DNA of 39,250 bases from Promethearchaeota archaeon. GTDB taxonomy: Archaea; Asgardarchaeota; Lokiarchaeia; Sigyniarchaeales; SOKP01. Every line of letters begins with the position of its first letter. Position 1 is the first letter of the stretch. Shown here one piece after another: positions 33,310 through 39,250 of the stretch. The notes beneath the pieces were generated by a model. The model made no database searches and was not told where the DNA came from. It saw only the letters and a list, made by a program, of their open reading frames with translations. The stretch lies in NCBI GenBank assembly GCA_008080765.1, contig SHMU01000012.1, positions 1-39,250 on the forward strand. The letters run 5' to 3'. A program made the translations under genes and the position numbers.

Positions 33310-35496
33310 GTGATAATTAAAATGAGACAGCGTCATAGAAAAGGGTATGTTCAAAAACATAACTTAGAGGATAAGCCATTAAAAGGGTCGAGTCAAGCAA
33401 ATACAATAAATATTGCACTTGCGGGAAACCCCAATGTAGGTAAATCAGTAATTTTTAATCAGCTTACGGGTTTATCGCAGACCATCGGGAATTGGCCGGG
33501 GAAAACGGTTGAGCGAAAGGAGGGTCAATTAGAGTTTTTAGGTTTTCATTTTAACATTGTGGATCTTCCAGGAATCTATAGTTTATCTACTTATTCTTTA
33601 GAAGAGATAGTGAGCAGAGAGTACATTGTTTCTGAAGAAGTGGATGTAATCATCAATGTAATTGATGCTACGAACTTAGAAAGGAACCTTTTCTTCACAT
33701 TTCAATTACTTGAATTAGAAGTTCCCGTAATTTTAGCAATTAACCAATGTGATATCTTAGATAAAAGAAATCGGAGTATAGATTTCAAGAGGATGGAAGA
33801 GATTTTTAAGCTTCCGGTAATTCCTTGTGTTGCAATTCATGGAAAAGGCGTTCATCAGCTATTAGAGGAAGCAATTGAATTATCAGTTTATCACCATCCA
33901 CACCAACATTATTTAAAGAAAGGAAAACGAATGCATGAACACCTATCACATGCTCATCGAACCCAAGAGCTCTATACTAAGGAATGGACCATGCATTTAA
34001 GACCAAAAAAGTCCTTTCAATTTCCTGATCTTAGCTCCCTTTTAAAATTTGGAAAAGAAGTAGAGGGTAAGATTGAGTATCTTATAAGTGAAATTTCTCA
34101 ATTTGAGTCCTATTTTTCTCAATTTAATTATCCCGGGAGATTCTTAGCGATAAAGTTATTGGAAGATGATAATGTGGTCAACTCCTTCTTTAAAAAAAAT
34201 GAGAGCACCAGATATCTTCTCAATATTGCCGAAGATTTTAGGAAAGAATTAGAAGAGTTTCATGGTGAAGATATACATACCATAATCTCCTCAGAAATTT
34301 ATAATAAAATTCATAAAATCATTCGTCTTGTATTAATTAGTGAGAAAAAGGAAGAAAGGAAAAAATCGCTTTCGGATAAATTAGATCAGATAACGACCCA
34401 CCCTTTTTGGGGATATGTAATTCTGATTTTAATTCTAGTTGGTACCTATTTTTTTACCTTTGAAATTGGCAATCTTTTAGGAGGGTATTTGGAGGAGGTA
34501 TATGGGATGTGGAGTGTTGAAATCTATGGAATGTATGGAGCAGATCCTTTATGGGTAAAATTATTGTGGGATGGAGTCGTCGGGGGAGTTTTTGGAGCTA
34601 TTGGAGGTGTATTAGTCTATGTGATTCCTTTCTTTTTAATCATGGAGATTCTCCAAGATTCGGGCTATCTGCCTCGTGCTGCATTTTTACTGGATAAATT
34701 CATGCATTTTTTAGGTGTTCACGGAAAAACCATTATTCCAATGATCTTGGGGTTTGGATGCAATGTCCCAGCGTGTGCGGGATGTAGAATTATGGAAACA
34801 CGTAGAGAGAAGAAGATATCAGTTGCCTTAACGTCTCTTATTCCTTGTTCTGCAGTTTTAACTGTGGTAATGGGATTGGTGGGAAGATTTTTAGGACCTA
34901 TCTATGTGGGATTATTATTTCTGATTAATTTTGTAGTGATAATTATTTTCGGAAAAGTCTTGAATAAAACGATGCCGGGAAAGTGTACTGAGTTGATCAT
35001 GGAGATGCATGAATATCGGGCGCCTAATACCAAGGTAATTTTAAAGCAGACTTGGAACAGAAGCAAGGAATTTATTTTCAAAGCAATGCCCATCATTATA
35101 ATTCTTGGAATTGTATTGGAACTGCTTTTAATGTTTAATCTTCTAGAACCAATCAACTTGTTCCTCTCACCAATTACATTCATATTAGGACTTCCTCTGA
35201 TTTGCGGGATTTTTTTAATCTATGGAATCATTCGTAAGGAATTAACACTTGTATTACTCCAAGATCTCGCCCAATCATTAGGTATGACGTTACCCATGCT
35301 CTTAACGCCTTTACAAATGTTTGTATTCAGCTTGGTAACGATGCTCTATATCCCTTGCTTTGCTACAATCATCATTATTGCCAGAGAAACAAACTGGAAG
35401 TATGCAATTAAAATTGCATTATTAGAAGTAGGAGTTGCAATAGTGATTGGAGCATTGGTATATTGGGGCGGGACTTTCCTCTTATCCCTTCTCTAA
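33310..35496 (+). CDS. feoB: ferrous iron transporter FeoB
   Basis: 728 residues. The cytosolic G domain carries GNPNVGKSVIFN (G1, 39-50), the switch-I stretch NWPGKTVERKEG, DLPGIYSLS (G3) and NQCD (G4). It is followed by a linker with eight histidines between residues 195 and 216 and then the helical S domain. The membrane part holds both gate motifs: NVPACAGCRIMETRREKK with cysteines, and RKELTLVLLQDLAQ...MLYIPCFATI. About eight helices are visible. The start is GTG at 33310; an ATG at 33322 would remove only four residues. With two FeoA genes upstream it forms a complete Feo iron-uptake system driven by GTP/NTP hydrolysis. Confidence 0.95.
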   Translation: MIIKMRQRHRKGYVQKHNLEDKPLKGSSQANTINIALAGNPNVGKSVIFNQLTGLSQTIGNWPGKTVERKEGQLEFLGFHFNIVDLPGIYSLSTYSLEEIVSREYIVSEEVDVIINVIDATNLERNLFFTFQLLELEVPVILAINQCDILDKRNRSIDFKRMEEIFKLPVIPCVAIHGKGVHQLLEEAIELSVYHHPHQHYLKKGKRMHEHLSHAHRTQELYTKEWTMHLRPKKSFQFPDLSSLLKFGKEVEGKIEYLISEISQFESYFSQFNYPGRFLAIKLLEDDNVVNSFFKKNESTRYLLNIAEDFRKELEEFHGEDIHTIISSEIYNKIHKIIRLVLISEKKEERKKSLSDKLDQITTHPFWGYVILILILVGTYFFTFEIGNLLGGYLEEVYGMWSVEIYGMYGADPLWVKLLWDGVVGGVFGAIGGVLVYVIPFFLIMEILQDSGYLPRAAFLLDKFMHFLGVHGKTIIPMILGFGCNVPACAGCRIMETRREKKISVALTSLIPCSAVLTVVMGLVGRFLGPIYVGLLFLINFVVIIIFGKVLNKTMPGKCTELIMEMHEYRAPNTKVILKQTWNRSKEFIFKAMPIIIILGIVLELLLMFNLLEPINLFLSPITFILGLPLICGIFLIYGIIRKELTLVLLQDLAQSLGMTLPMLLTPLQMFVFSLVTMLYIPCFATIIIIARETNWKYAIKIALLEVGVAIVIGALVYWGGTFLLSLL

Positions 35497-35670
35497 TTTT
35501 CTCGTAATGTTTCTGAATTTCTATGTTCTTCTCTACATTTCACAAATTAATTACAGATTATTAAGATTAATATATTTAATTAATACAATATATGTTTTTG
35601 ATACAAAACTGTGTGTTATATACGATCTTTATGTAATTCCTTAAATGGAATGTTCAGAAGGAATTAAAAT

Positions 35671-35726
35671 TTAAGATTGAAGAATTAAGATTGAAGAATT
35701 AAGATTGAAGAATTAAGATTGAAGAA
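35671..35726 (+). repeat. four perfect 14-bp tandem repeats
   Basis: TTAAGATTGAAGAA occurs four times without a gap, with a partial fifth unit (TTAAGAA) at 35727. The array ends exactly at the stop codon (TTA, read TAA on the minus strand) of the gene at 35727-36056, in the space between it and the convergent feoB. Each unit gives another in-frame or shifted TAA on the minus strand. Confidence 0.9.
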
Positions 35727-36056
35727 TTAAGAATTAGATGAAGTTCTAAATTCATCTTTCAACAGAGAGATTAATTTGTTCTTTTCATCGGTATTTAAAT
35801 TTTTACGTTTATTTCCTCTGGTATTATAAATATCAGGGGGAATATTCTCTCCAAATAACATCAATAATAAAATGATTGAATTTCTAACTTTTTGTTTATT
35901 TTGAGTTTTTTTCAGCACTTTCATAAGCTCTATATATGTTTGATGTTTCCATATCTCTACTTCTGATTGTTTATGAGGCGCTCTGTTGAAAAATTTCAAT
36001 ATCTCATCATAGAAATCCTTCTCAACTAACCCATTATTATTCATTCTTATCATCAC
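35727..36056 (-). CDS. small helical protein, unknown
   Basis: 109 residues (MMIRMNNN...; the ATG at 36044, MNNNG, is an alternative start). It is predicted mostly helical and charged, with an aliphatic stretch in the middle (NSIILLLMLFG) too short for a confident membrane helix. The C-terminal half is lysine- and asparagine-rich. No family is recognised. The four tandem repeats begin right at its stop codon. Base composition does not differ visibly from its neighbours. Confidence 0.55.
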   Translation of the reverse strand: MMIRMNNNGLVEKDFYDEILKFFNRAPHKQSEVEIWKHQTYIELMKVLKKTQNKQKVRNSIILLLMLFGENIPPDIYNTRGNKRKNLNTDEKNKLISLLKDEFRTSSNS

Positions 36057-36256
36057 TCATAGATAATTATTTTTTTTTCATATTTAAATTAAATGGAATC
36101 CAATTTATACTCTTATTACTAACAAGATAATTGTTTCTCTTAAAAAATGGCATAATAAATTATTAGAAATGCATTCTTATGTTTTCACAATTATAATGTG
36201 ATACGAATAAAAGTATTTAAAATAAAATGTAAAAATCATCTAATGGGTTGAATAAA

Positions 36257-36928
36257 ATGGAAAATCAAAAATATTTAGCGATTGTAATCTTGATTGGAGG
36301 GAAAAGTATCCGATTTGGATATGAGAAAGGGACGATTGAAATTTATAATAAACCTTTATTACTCTATCAAATTGAGACGTTAGCAAAATTTGATGAAGAT
36401 ATCTTTATATCCGCAAATTCAGAGGAGCAGGCTATAAAAGTACAAACAAAAATTGACTTTCCAAAAAAAGTAAACTTTATTGTGGACGAGAGAACCCAAT
36501 CTCATTTGAAAGAGATATATACTCCTCTTTTGGGCATATATTCAGCTTTTAAAGAACTGAAAAGATTGGGTTTTCAAAAAGCCTTTACACTTTCAGGGGA
36601 TGCCCCTCTCATTAAATCAGAAGTGATTAAATACATGATTCAACAAGCAAAAGGTTATGATTGTGTTATTCCTCGATGGGAAAATGATTTTTTAGAACCT
36701 TTGTTTGCAATTTATCCTGTAGATTCTACATATCACCGGGCAGAACAAATTGTTAAAGAGAAAAAACATTTTGGATTAAATAAACTCATCCAATCCGCAT
36801 GGAAGATAAATTATCTTTCAGTAGAGAAGGAATTGAAACCTATGGATCCAAGTCTAACCTCATTAATTAATATTAATGGTCCAATTGACATCCAGAAAGT
36901 CAAAAATATCTTAAAAAAAGAAAATTAA
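36257..36928 (+). CDS. mobA: MobA-like nucleotidyltransferase (molybdenum cofactor)
   Basis: 223 residues. MobA attaches GMP to molybdopterin to give the dinucleotide cofactor used by Mo/W enzymes. The N-terminal signature reads VILIGGKSIRFGYEKG (the LxGGxSxRxGxxK motif with Ile for Ala), and the metal-binding strand TLSGDAPLI has the expected aspartate (LxGDxP). ENDFLEPLFAIYP is the later conserved block, and LINING closes the fold. The ATG at 36257 is preferred to the upstream TTG at 36248. Formylmethanofuran or formate dehydrogenases would be typical clients in an archaeon with methanopterin, but none is present here. Confidence 0.85.
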   Translation: MENQKYLAIVILIGGKSIRFGYEKGTIEIYNKPLLLYQIETLAKFDEDIFISANSEEQAIKVQTKIDFPKKVNFIVDERTQSHLKEIYTPLLGIYSAFKELKRLGFQKAFTLSGDAPLIKSEVIKYMIQQAKGYDCVIPRWENDFLEPLFAIYPVDSTYHRAEQIVKEKKHFGLNKLIQSAWKINYLSVEKELKPMDPSLTSLININGPIDIQKVKNILKKEN

Positions 36929-37050
36929 GACTTGTAGCTTTTTTTATCTCTCACAATTTCTAAAACTTAATTCTTTTATGTTTATTTGCTTCTGTTCACA
37001 TAAAGCTTTTCTTTACCAAAATCTTGCAATGGATTTTATTAATTAAAAGG

Positions 37051-37065
37051 AATAGTTTAACTATT
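37051..37065. promoter_or_regulatory. palindrome upstream of mptG
   Basis: AATAGTTTAACTATT is a perfect 7-bp inverted repeat around one central T, 128 bases before the mptG start. It could be an operator; it has no T run after it that would make it a clear terminator for mobA, whose own T run (36940-36946) is closer. Confidence 0.3.
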
Positions 37066-37192
37066 TAAATAAGAGTTATTTAGTTTTTTTGAGGATTTTC
37101 GTAAAGGTTTTAAAACTATATGAATCTTTTTTATACATACTTCATACATCAAAGTGTAATTGAAAACAATCGTAAATATGGAGTAGAATAGT

Positions 37193-38197
37193 GTGAAGAT
37201 ACGAGTAACAACACCTTGTAGGATTCATCTCTCTCTGATTGACGAAAATGGGTATACTGGAAGAGTAGATGGGGGGATAGGATTAATGCTAGATCGCCCG
37301 AATGTTGTGTTTGAAGCATCTAATTCAGCAGAAGAGTTTAAAATAGAGGCTCATAGATATTATCGGGAATCAATTGACGTAATTAACGAGAAAGCCTCCA
37401 AAGTGTTCAAAGCATTCAAGATTGATAATAAGAATTTTCATTTCCATCTTAAGCAATACTATCCCTCGCATGTCGGTCTTGGATCTAAAACACAGCTAAG
37501 TCTTGCAATTGCCACATCCATTGCCAAATTAAAAAACTTAGATGTATCACACAAAACGTTAACAAAACTCGTGGAGCGAGGGGGTACATCAGGAATAGGA
37601 TGGCGAGGCTTTGAAACGGGTGGTTTTATCTTAGATGGAGGACATGATTTTGGAAAGGGGAGAGAGAAAGAAACCTTTCTTCCTTCTTCTGCGGCAAATG
37701 CAGCAGATCCTGCACTTACCATCTTAAGATATAATATTCCAGAACATTGGAGGTTTGTACTGGTAATTCCAAGTGTAAAAAAAGGAGCGTATGGTGATGA
37801 GGAAGTATCCATATTTCAATCACATACCCCTATTCCGAGAAAAGAAGTAAACGAGGTTTCTCATCAAATTTTAATGAAAATAATTCCTGGAATTCTAAAA
37901 GGCGATTTAGGATGCTTCGGAGAGGGTTTGAGGAACATACAATCAATTGGCTTTAAAAAAATAGAGATCGAACTGCAGCATAACATCGTGAAGAATCTGC
38001 TTCAATTTATGAAGGATCATGGGGTAAAAGCTTATGGGATGAGCTCTTTTGGTCCCAGTGTTATAGGTATTACAGAATCTCAAAATGAGGCAAAAAAGTT
38101 GCTTCGTACTGTGAAAAATCATCTTAAGCATACGGGAGGGCACTTTTATCTATGCAAACCAAACAATACAGGAGCAAAATTTGAAATCCTCGATTAG
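37193..38197 (+). CDS. mptG: beta-ribofuranosylaminobenzene 5'-phosphate synthase (GHMP-like)
   Basis: 334 residues. It joins PRPP and 4-hydroxy- or 4-aminobenzoate in the first dedicated step toward the arylamine part of tetrahydromethanopterin. The N-terminus TTPCRIHLSLID with GRVDGGIGLML is the family start, SHVGLGSKTQLSLAIATSIA is the GHMP phosphate loop, and GTSGIGWRGFETGGFILDGG is the MptG-specific loop. The C-terminal GMSSFGPSVIG is GHMP motif 3. The start is GTG at 37193 with GGAG a few bases upstream. It ends with TAG 12 bases before mptD, in the same reading frame. Confidence 0.92.
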   Translation: MKIRVTTPCRIHLSLIDENGYTGRVDGGIGLMLDRPNVVFEASNSAEEFKIEAHRYYRESIDVINEKASKVFKAFKIDNKNFHFHLKQYYPSHVGLGSKTQLSLAIATSIAKLKNLDVSHKTLTKLVERGGTSGIGWRGFETGGFILDGGHDFGKGREKETFLPSSAANAADPALTILRYNIPEHWRFVLVIPSVKKGAYGDEEVSIFQSHTPIPRKEVNEVSHQILMKIIPGILKGDLGCFGEGLRNIQSIGFKKIEIELQHNIVKNLLQFMKDHGVKAYGMSSFGPSVIGITESQNEAKKLLRTVKNHLKHTGGHFYLCKPNNTGAKFEILD

Positions 38198-38209
38198 AGT
38201 CAAAGAATC

Positions 38210-38599
38210 ATGGATAATATAGATAAGATCTATTTTTCACCCGGTGTGACTAAAAGGGAAAGAGCCTGTTTTGAGGCGGGAATTAAACTCGGGGCTCTTT
38301 ATCATATTTTATGTGGAATCCCCATCTCATCCGATGAAACGGTTCTTTCTTCTATCGAAAAAGGAATTGAAGCATCAATTTCATGTCAACCCTATGTGAA
38401 AAAGGTTGTTATAAAATTAAATAGGGAAAAAGTAGCCGGAGAGAAAACACATGAATATGATTATGATGAAATAACAGGTAAAATTATTCGTGCAGAATTA
38501 ATACTTGAATTCTTTAATGTGAGAATATTTGCCAAAATAGATTGGGTGACTGAACTTAATTATCCTCTGATGTATGTTGAAAAAATTATAGAATTTTAA
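38210..38599 (+). CDS. mptD: archaeal dihydroneopterin aldolase (MptD type)
   Basis: 129 residues, matching the archaeal MptD family (DUF372), which cleaves dihydroneopterin in tetrahydromethanopterin synthesis and is unrelated in sequence to bacterial FolB. Conserved blocks are RERACFEAGIKLGALYHILCGIPIS near the N-terminus, SIEKGIEASISCQPYV in the middle, and RAELILEFFNVRIFAKIDWVTELNYPLMYVEKI at the end (with the YPLMYV signature). It follows mptG directly, so the two form a methanopterin operon. Together with mptG it supports a C1 pathway that uses this cofactor. Confidence 0.88.
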   Translation: MDNIDKIYFSPGVTKRERACFEAGIKLGALYHILCGIPISSDETVLSSIEKGIEASISCQPYVKKVVIKLNREKVAGEKTHEYDYDEITGKIIRAELILEFFNVRIFAKIDWVTELNYPLMYVEKIIEF

Positions 38600-39076
38600 T
38601 TGATTATTTTAATCTGCACTATAAATTGTCTTTTTTTCTATAAAAGCAGATCTACAAGAAAAATATCTAAAAAAGCTAAAGAGATAGCTCAGTATATGGG
38701 CAAGAAATTTGAAGATTATATTATCTTTCCTGTTGGCTCAAACATTAGCCAAGATGTTGTTTAGCCAAGAAATGGCTGGTATAGAGCCTTGCTTGAATAT
38801 TATGCAGAAAGATTTACATATTTTGACTATATGATTAATCCAGATATCACGATTGAAGTGAATACGGATGAATCGAGCAAAAAAACCATATTTCAAATAT
38901 TAAATATCACATATTTGAAGCTTTATGAACCTTTCTCGCTTCATATTGATCTGATTACAGGAGTTTTGGAATCTGTGTTCGAAAGAATAACGAAACAAAA
39001 AGTAATATGCAAGATAGTTAATATTCTCGAAGAAGAGGCAATTATATCCATTGAAATCCTAGAAGAATCAATTTAA
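38600..39076 (+). pseudogene. ORF with one internal amber codon, unknown
   Basis: One reading frame runs from a TTG at 38600 (directly after the mptD stop, same frame) to TAA at 39074-39076, broken only by TAG at 38762-38764. Before it the frame reads AKEIAQYMGKKFEDYIIFPVG; after it PRNGWYRALLEYYAERFTYF, and the last 60 residues contain SLHIDLITGVLESVFERITK and a strand-rich end. Both sides look like real protein sequence. A TTG at 38789 could start a 95-residue downstream piece. The tail is faintly similar in layout to V4R/small-ligand domains, but I would not assign it. It may be a recent pseudogene, or the TAG may be read through. Confidence 0.5.
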
Positions 39077-39093
39077 ATGGATATAATAAGGAG

Positions 39094-39250
39094 TCAATTA
39101 CCCCGCCTTGAAAGGCGGGGCTTGTGGCTCAAATCCCCATCAATTCTCCTAAAGGCTTCTGGTTCATCATCGCCCACATCTAAGGGGCTAATTGACACAT
39201 AGCCCGTGTCCTTCGGATATACCGAGGGACAACTGCCCGATCTCTGATAT
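39094..39250 (-). CDS. TnpB (IS200/IS605 OrfB) C-terminal end, partial
   Basis: The minus strand holds an open frame from the right edge to TGA at 39094-39096, about 51 residues: a tail with SVYPKDTGYVSISPLDVGD, EPEAFRR and a basic end SHKPRLSRRGN. This is the typical low-conservation tail of archaeal TnpB proteins, past the catalytic domain. The coding sequence runs into the element-end hairpin at 39101-39120, as expected where the tnpB 3' end and the guide-RNA scaffold overlap. The catalytic part lies beyond the window, so activity cannot be judged. Confidence 0.6.
   Translation of the reverse strand, partial: YQRSGSCPSVYPKDTGYVSISPLDVGDDEPEAFRRIDGDLSHKPRLSRRGN
39101..39120 (-). mobile_element. 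IS200/IS605-type right-end hairpin
   Basis: CCCCGCCT-TGAA-AGGCGGGG is a perfect 8-bp GC stem with a 4-base loop. Its flanks (AATTA on one side and CTTGTGGCTC on the other) are those seen at the right end of IS200/IS605 elements with a tnpB gene. The stem differs from the one at 85-104, so the two ends come from different elements. The element lies on the minus strand, so the cargo boundary and any guide segment would be at lower coordinates, just left of about 39095. Confidence 0.7.

Noticed and set aside
35447-35644. 65-residue ORF overlapping the end of feoB
   Set aside because: Out of frame with feoB and made of AT-rich intergenic sequence; no motif or ribosome-binding site.
38600-39076. 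naming the interrupted ORF a V4R-domain protein
   Set aside because: The similarity is only in general layout; no diagnostic cysteines or glycine pattern could be matched.

Overview
The window is AT-rich archaeal chromosome. The archaeal assignment rests on an ether-lipid operon (geranylgeranyl reductase, GGGP synthase, DGGGP synthase), two tetrahydromethanopterin biosynthesis genes (beta-RFAP synthase and archaeal dihydroneopterin aldolase), an archaeal/eukaryal-type uS2 and a HerA-like membrane ATPase. The many zinc-ribbon membrane proteins, the very large sialidase-like surface protein and the acidic extension of uS2 are reminiscent of Asgard (Lokiarchaeia-like) archaea. That last placement is inference; no eukaryotic-signature protein was found to settle it.

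Layout. Positions 1-110 and 39094-39250 carry remnants or ends of IS200/IS605-type (TnpB) elements, both pointing inward. 220-2303: aroE and a DUF362 protein. 2452-4180 (minus): three related small proteins in which CxxC pairs lie on both sides of a hydrophobic segment. 4458-8206 (plus): thymidylate kinase, a membrane-embedded M28 peptidase and a LeuC/LeuD hydro-lyase pair. 8212-9425 (minus): an HD-domain protein and a glycine-rich membrane protein. 9773-11513: uS2 and a CooC-like ATPase. 11560-14117: divergent membrane protein and membrane-anchored HerA/VirB4-like ATPase. 14148-18677 (minus): a 1509-residue surface protein with Asp-box repeats, several membrane helices and cytosolic zinc ribbons. 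18763-18970: a small ORF broken and re-started by a 49-bp tandem duplication. 18985-22672 (minus): a multi-pass membrane protein, a second membrane M28 peptidase and ilvD. 22988-27172 (plus): a dolichol-kinase-like protein and the lipid operon. 27357-31810: a DUF998-like membrane protein, LarE, two zinc-ribbon proteins and a PurM-superfamily enzyme. 32185-35496: feoA, feoA, feoB. 35727-38599: an unknown small protein, MobA, MptG and MptD. 38600-39076: an ORF interrupted by an amber codon.

How the genes fit together. GGGP synthase, DGGGP synthase and the reductase make and saturate archaeal membrane lipid precursors. MptG and MptD (methanopterin), CooC (CODH nickel insertion) and MobA (Mo/W pterin cofactor) would all serve a Wood-Ljungdahl type C1 metabolism, although none of the pathway enzymes is in the window. 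LeuCD and IlvD belong to branched-chain amino-acid synthesis.

The most unusual point is that both M28 peptidases have their zinc-ligand motifs separated by inserted membrane helices, and each sits in an apparent operon with a branched-chain amino-acid dehydratase. Other points of interest are the split zinc-ribbon membrane triplet, the lysine-less Walker A of the thymidylate kinase, TTAGG motifs upstream of all three feo genes, and the duplication that rescued a small ORF. No tRNA, rRNA or CRISPR array was seen.
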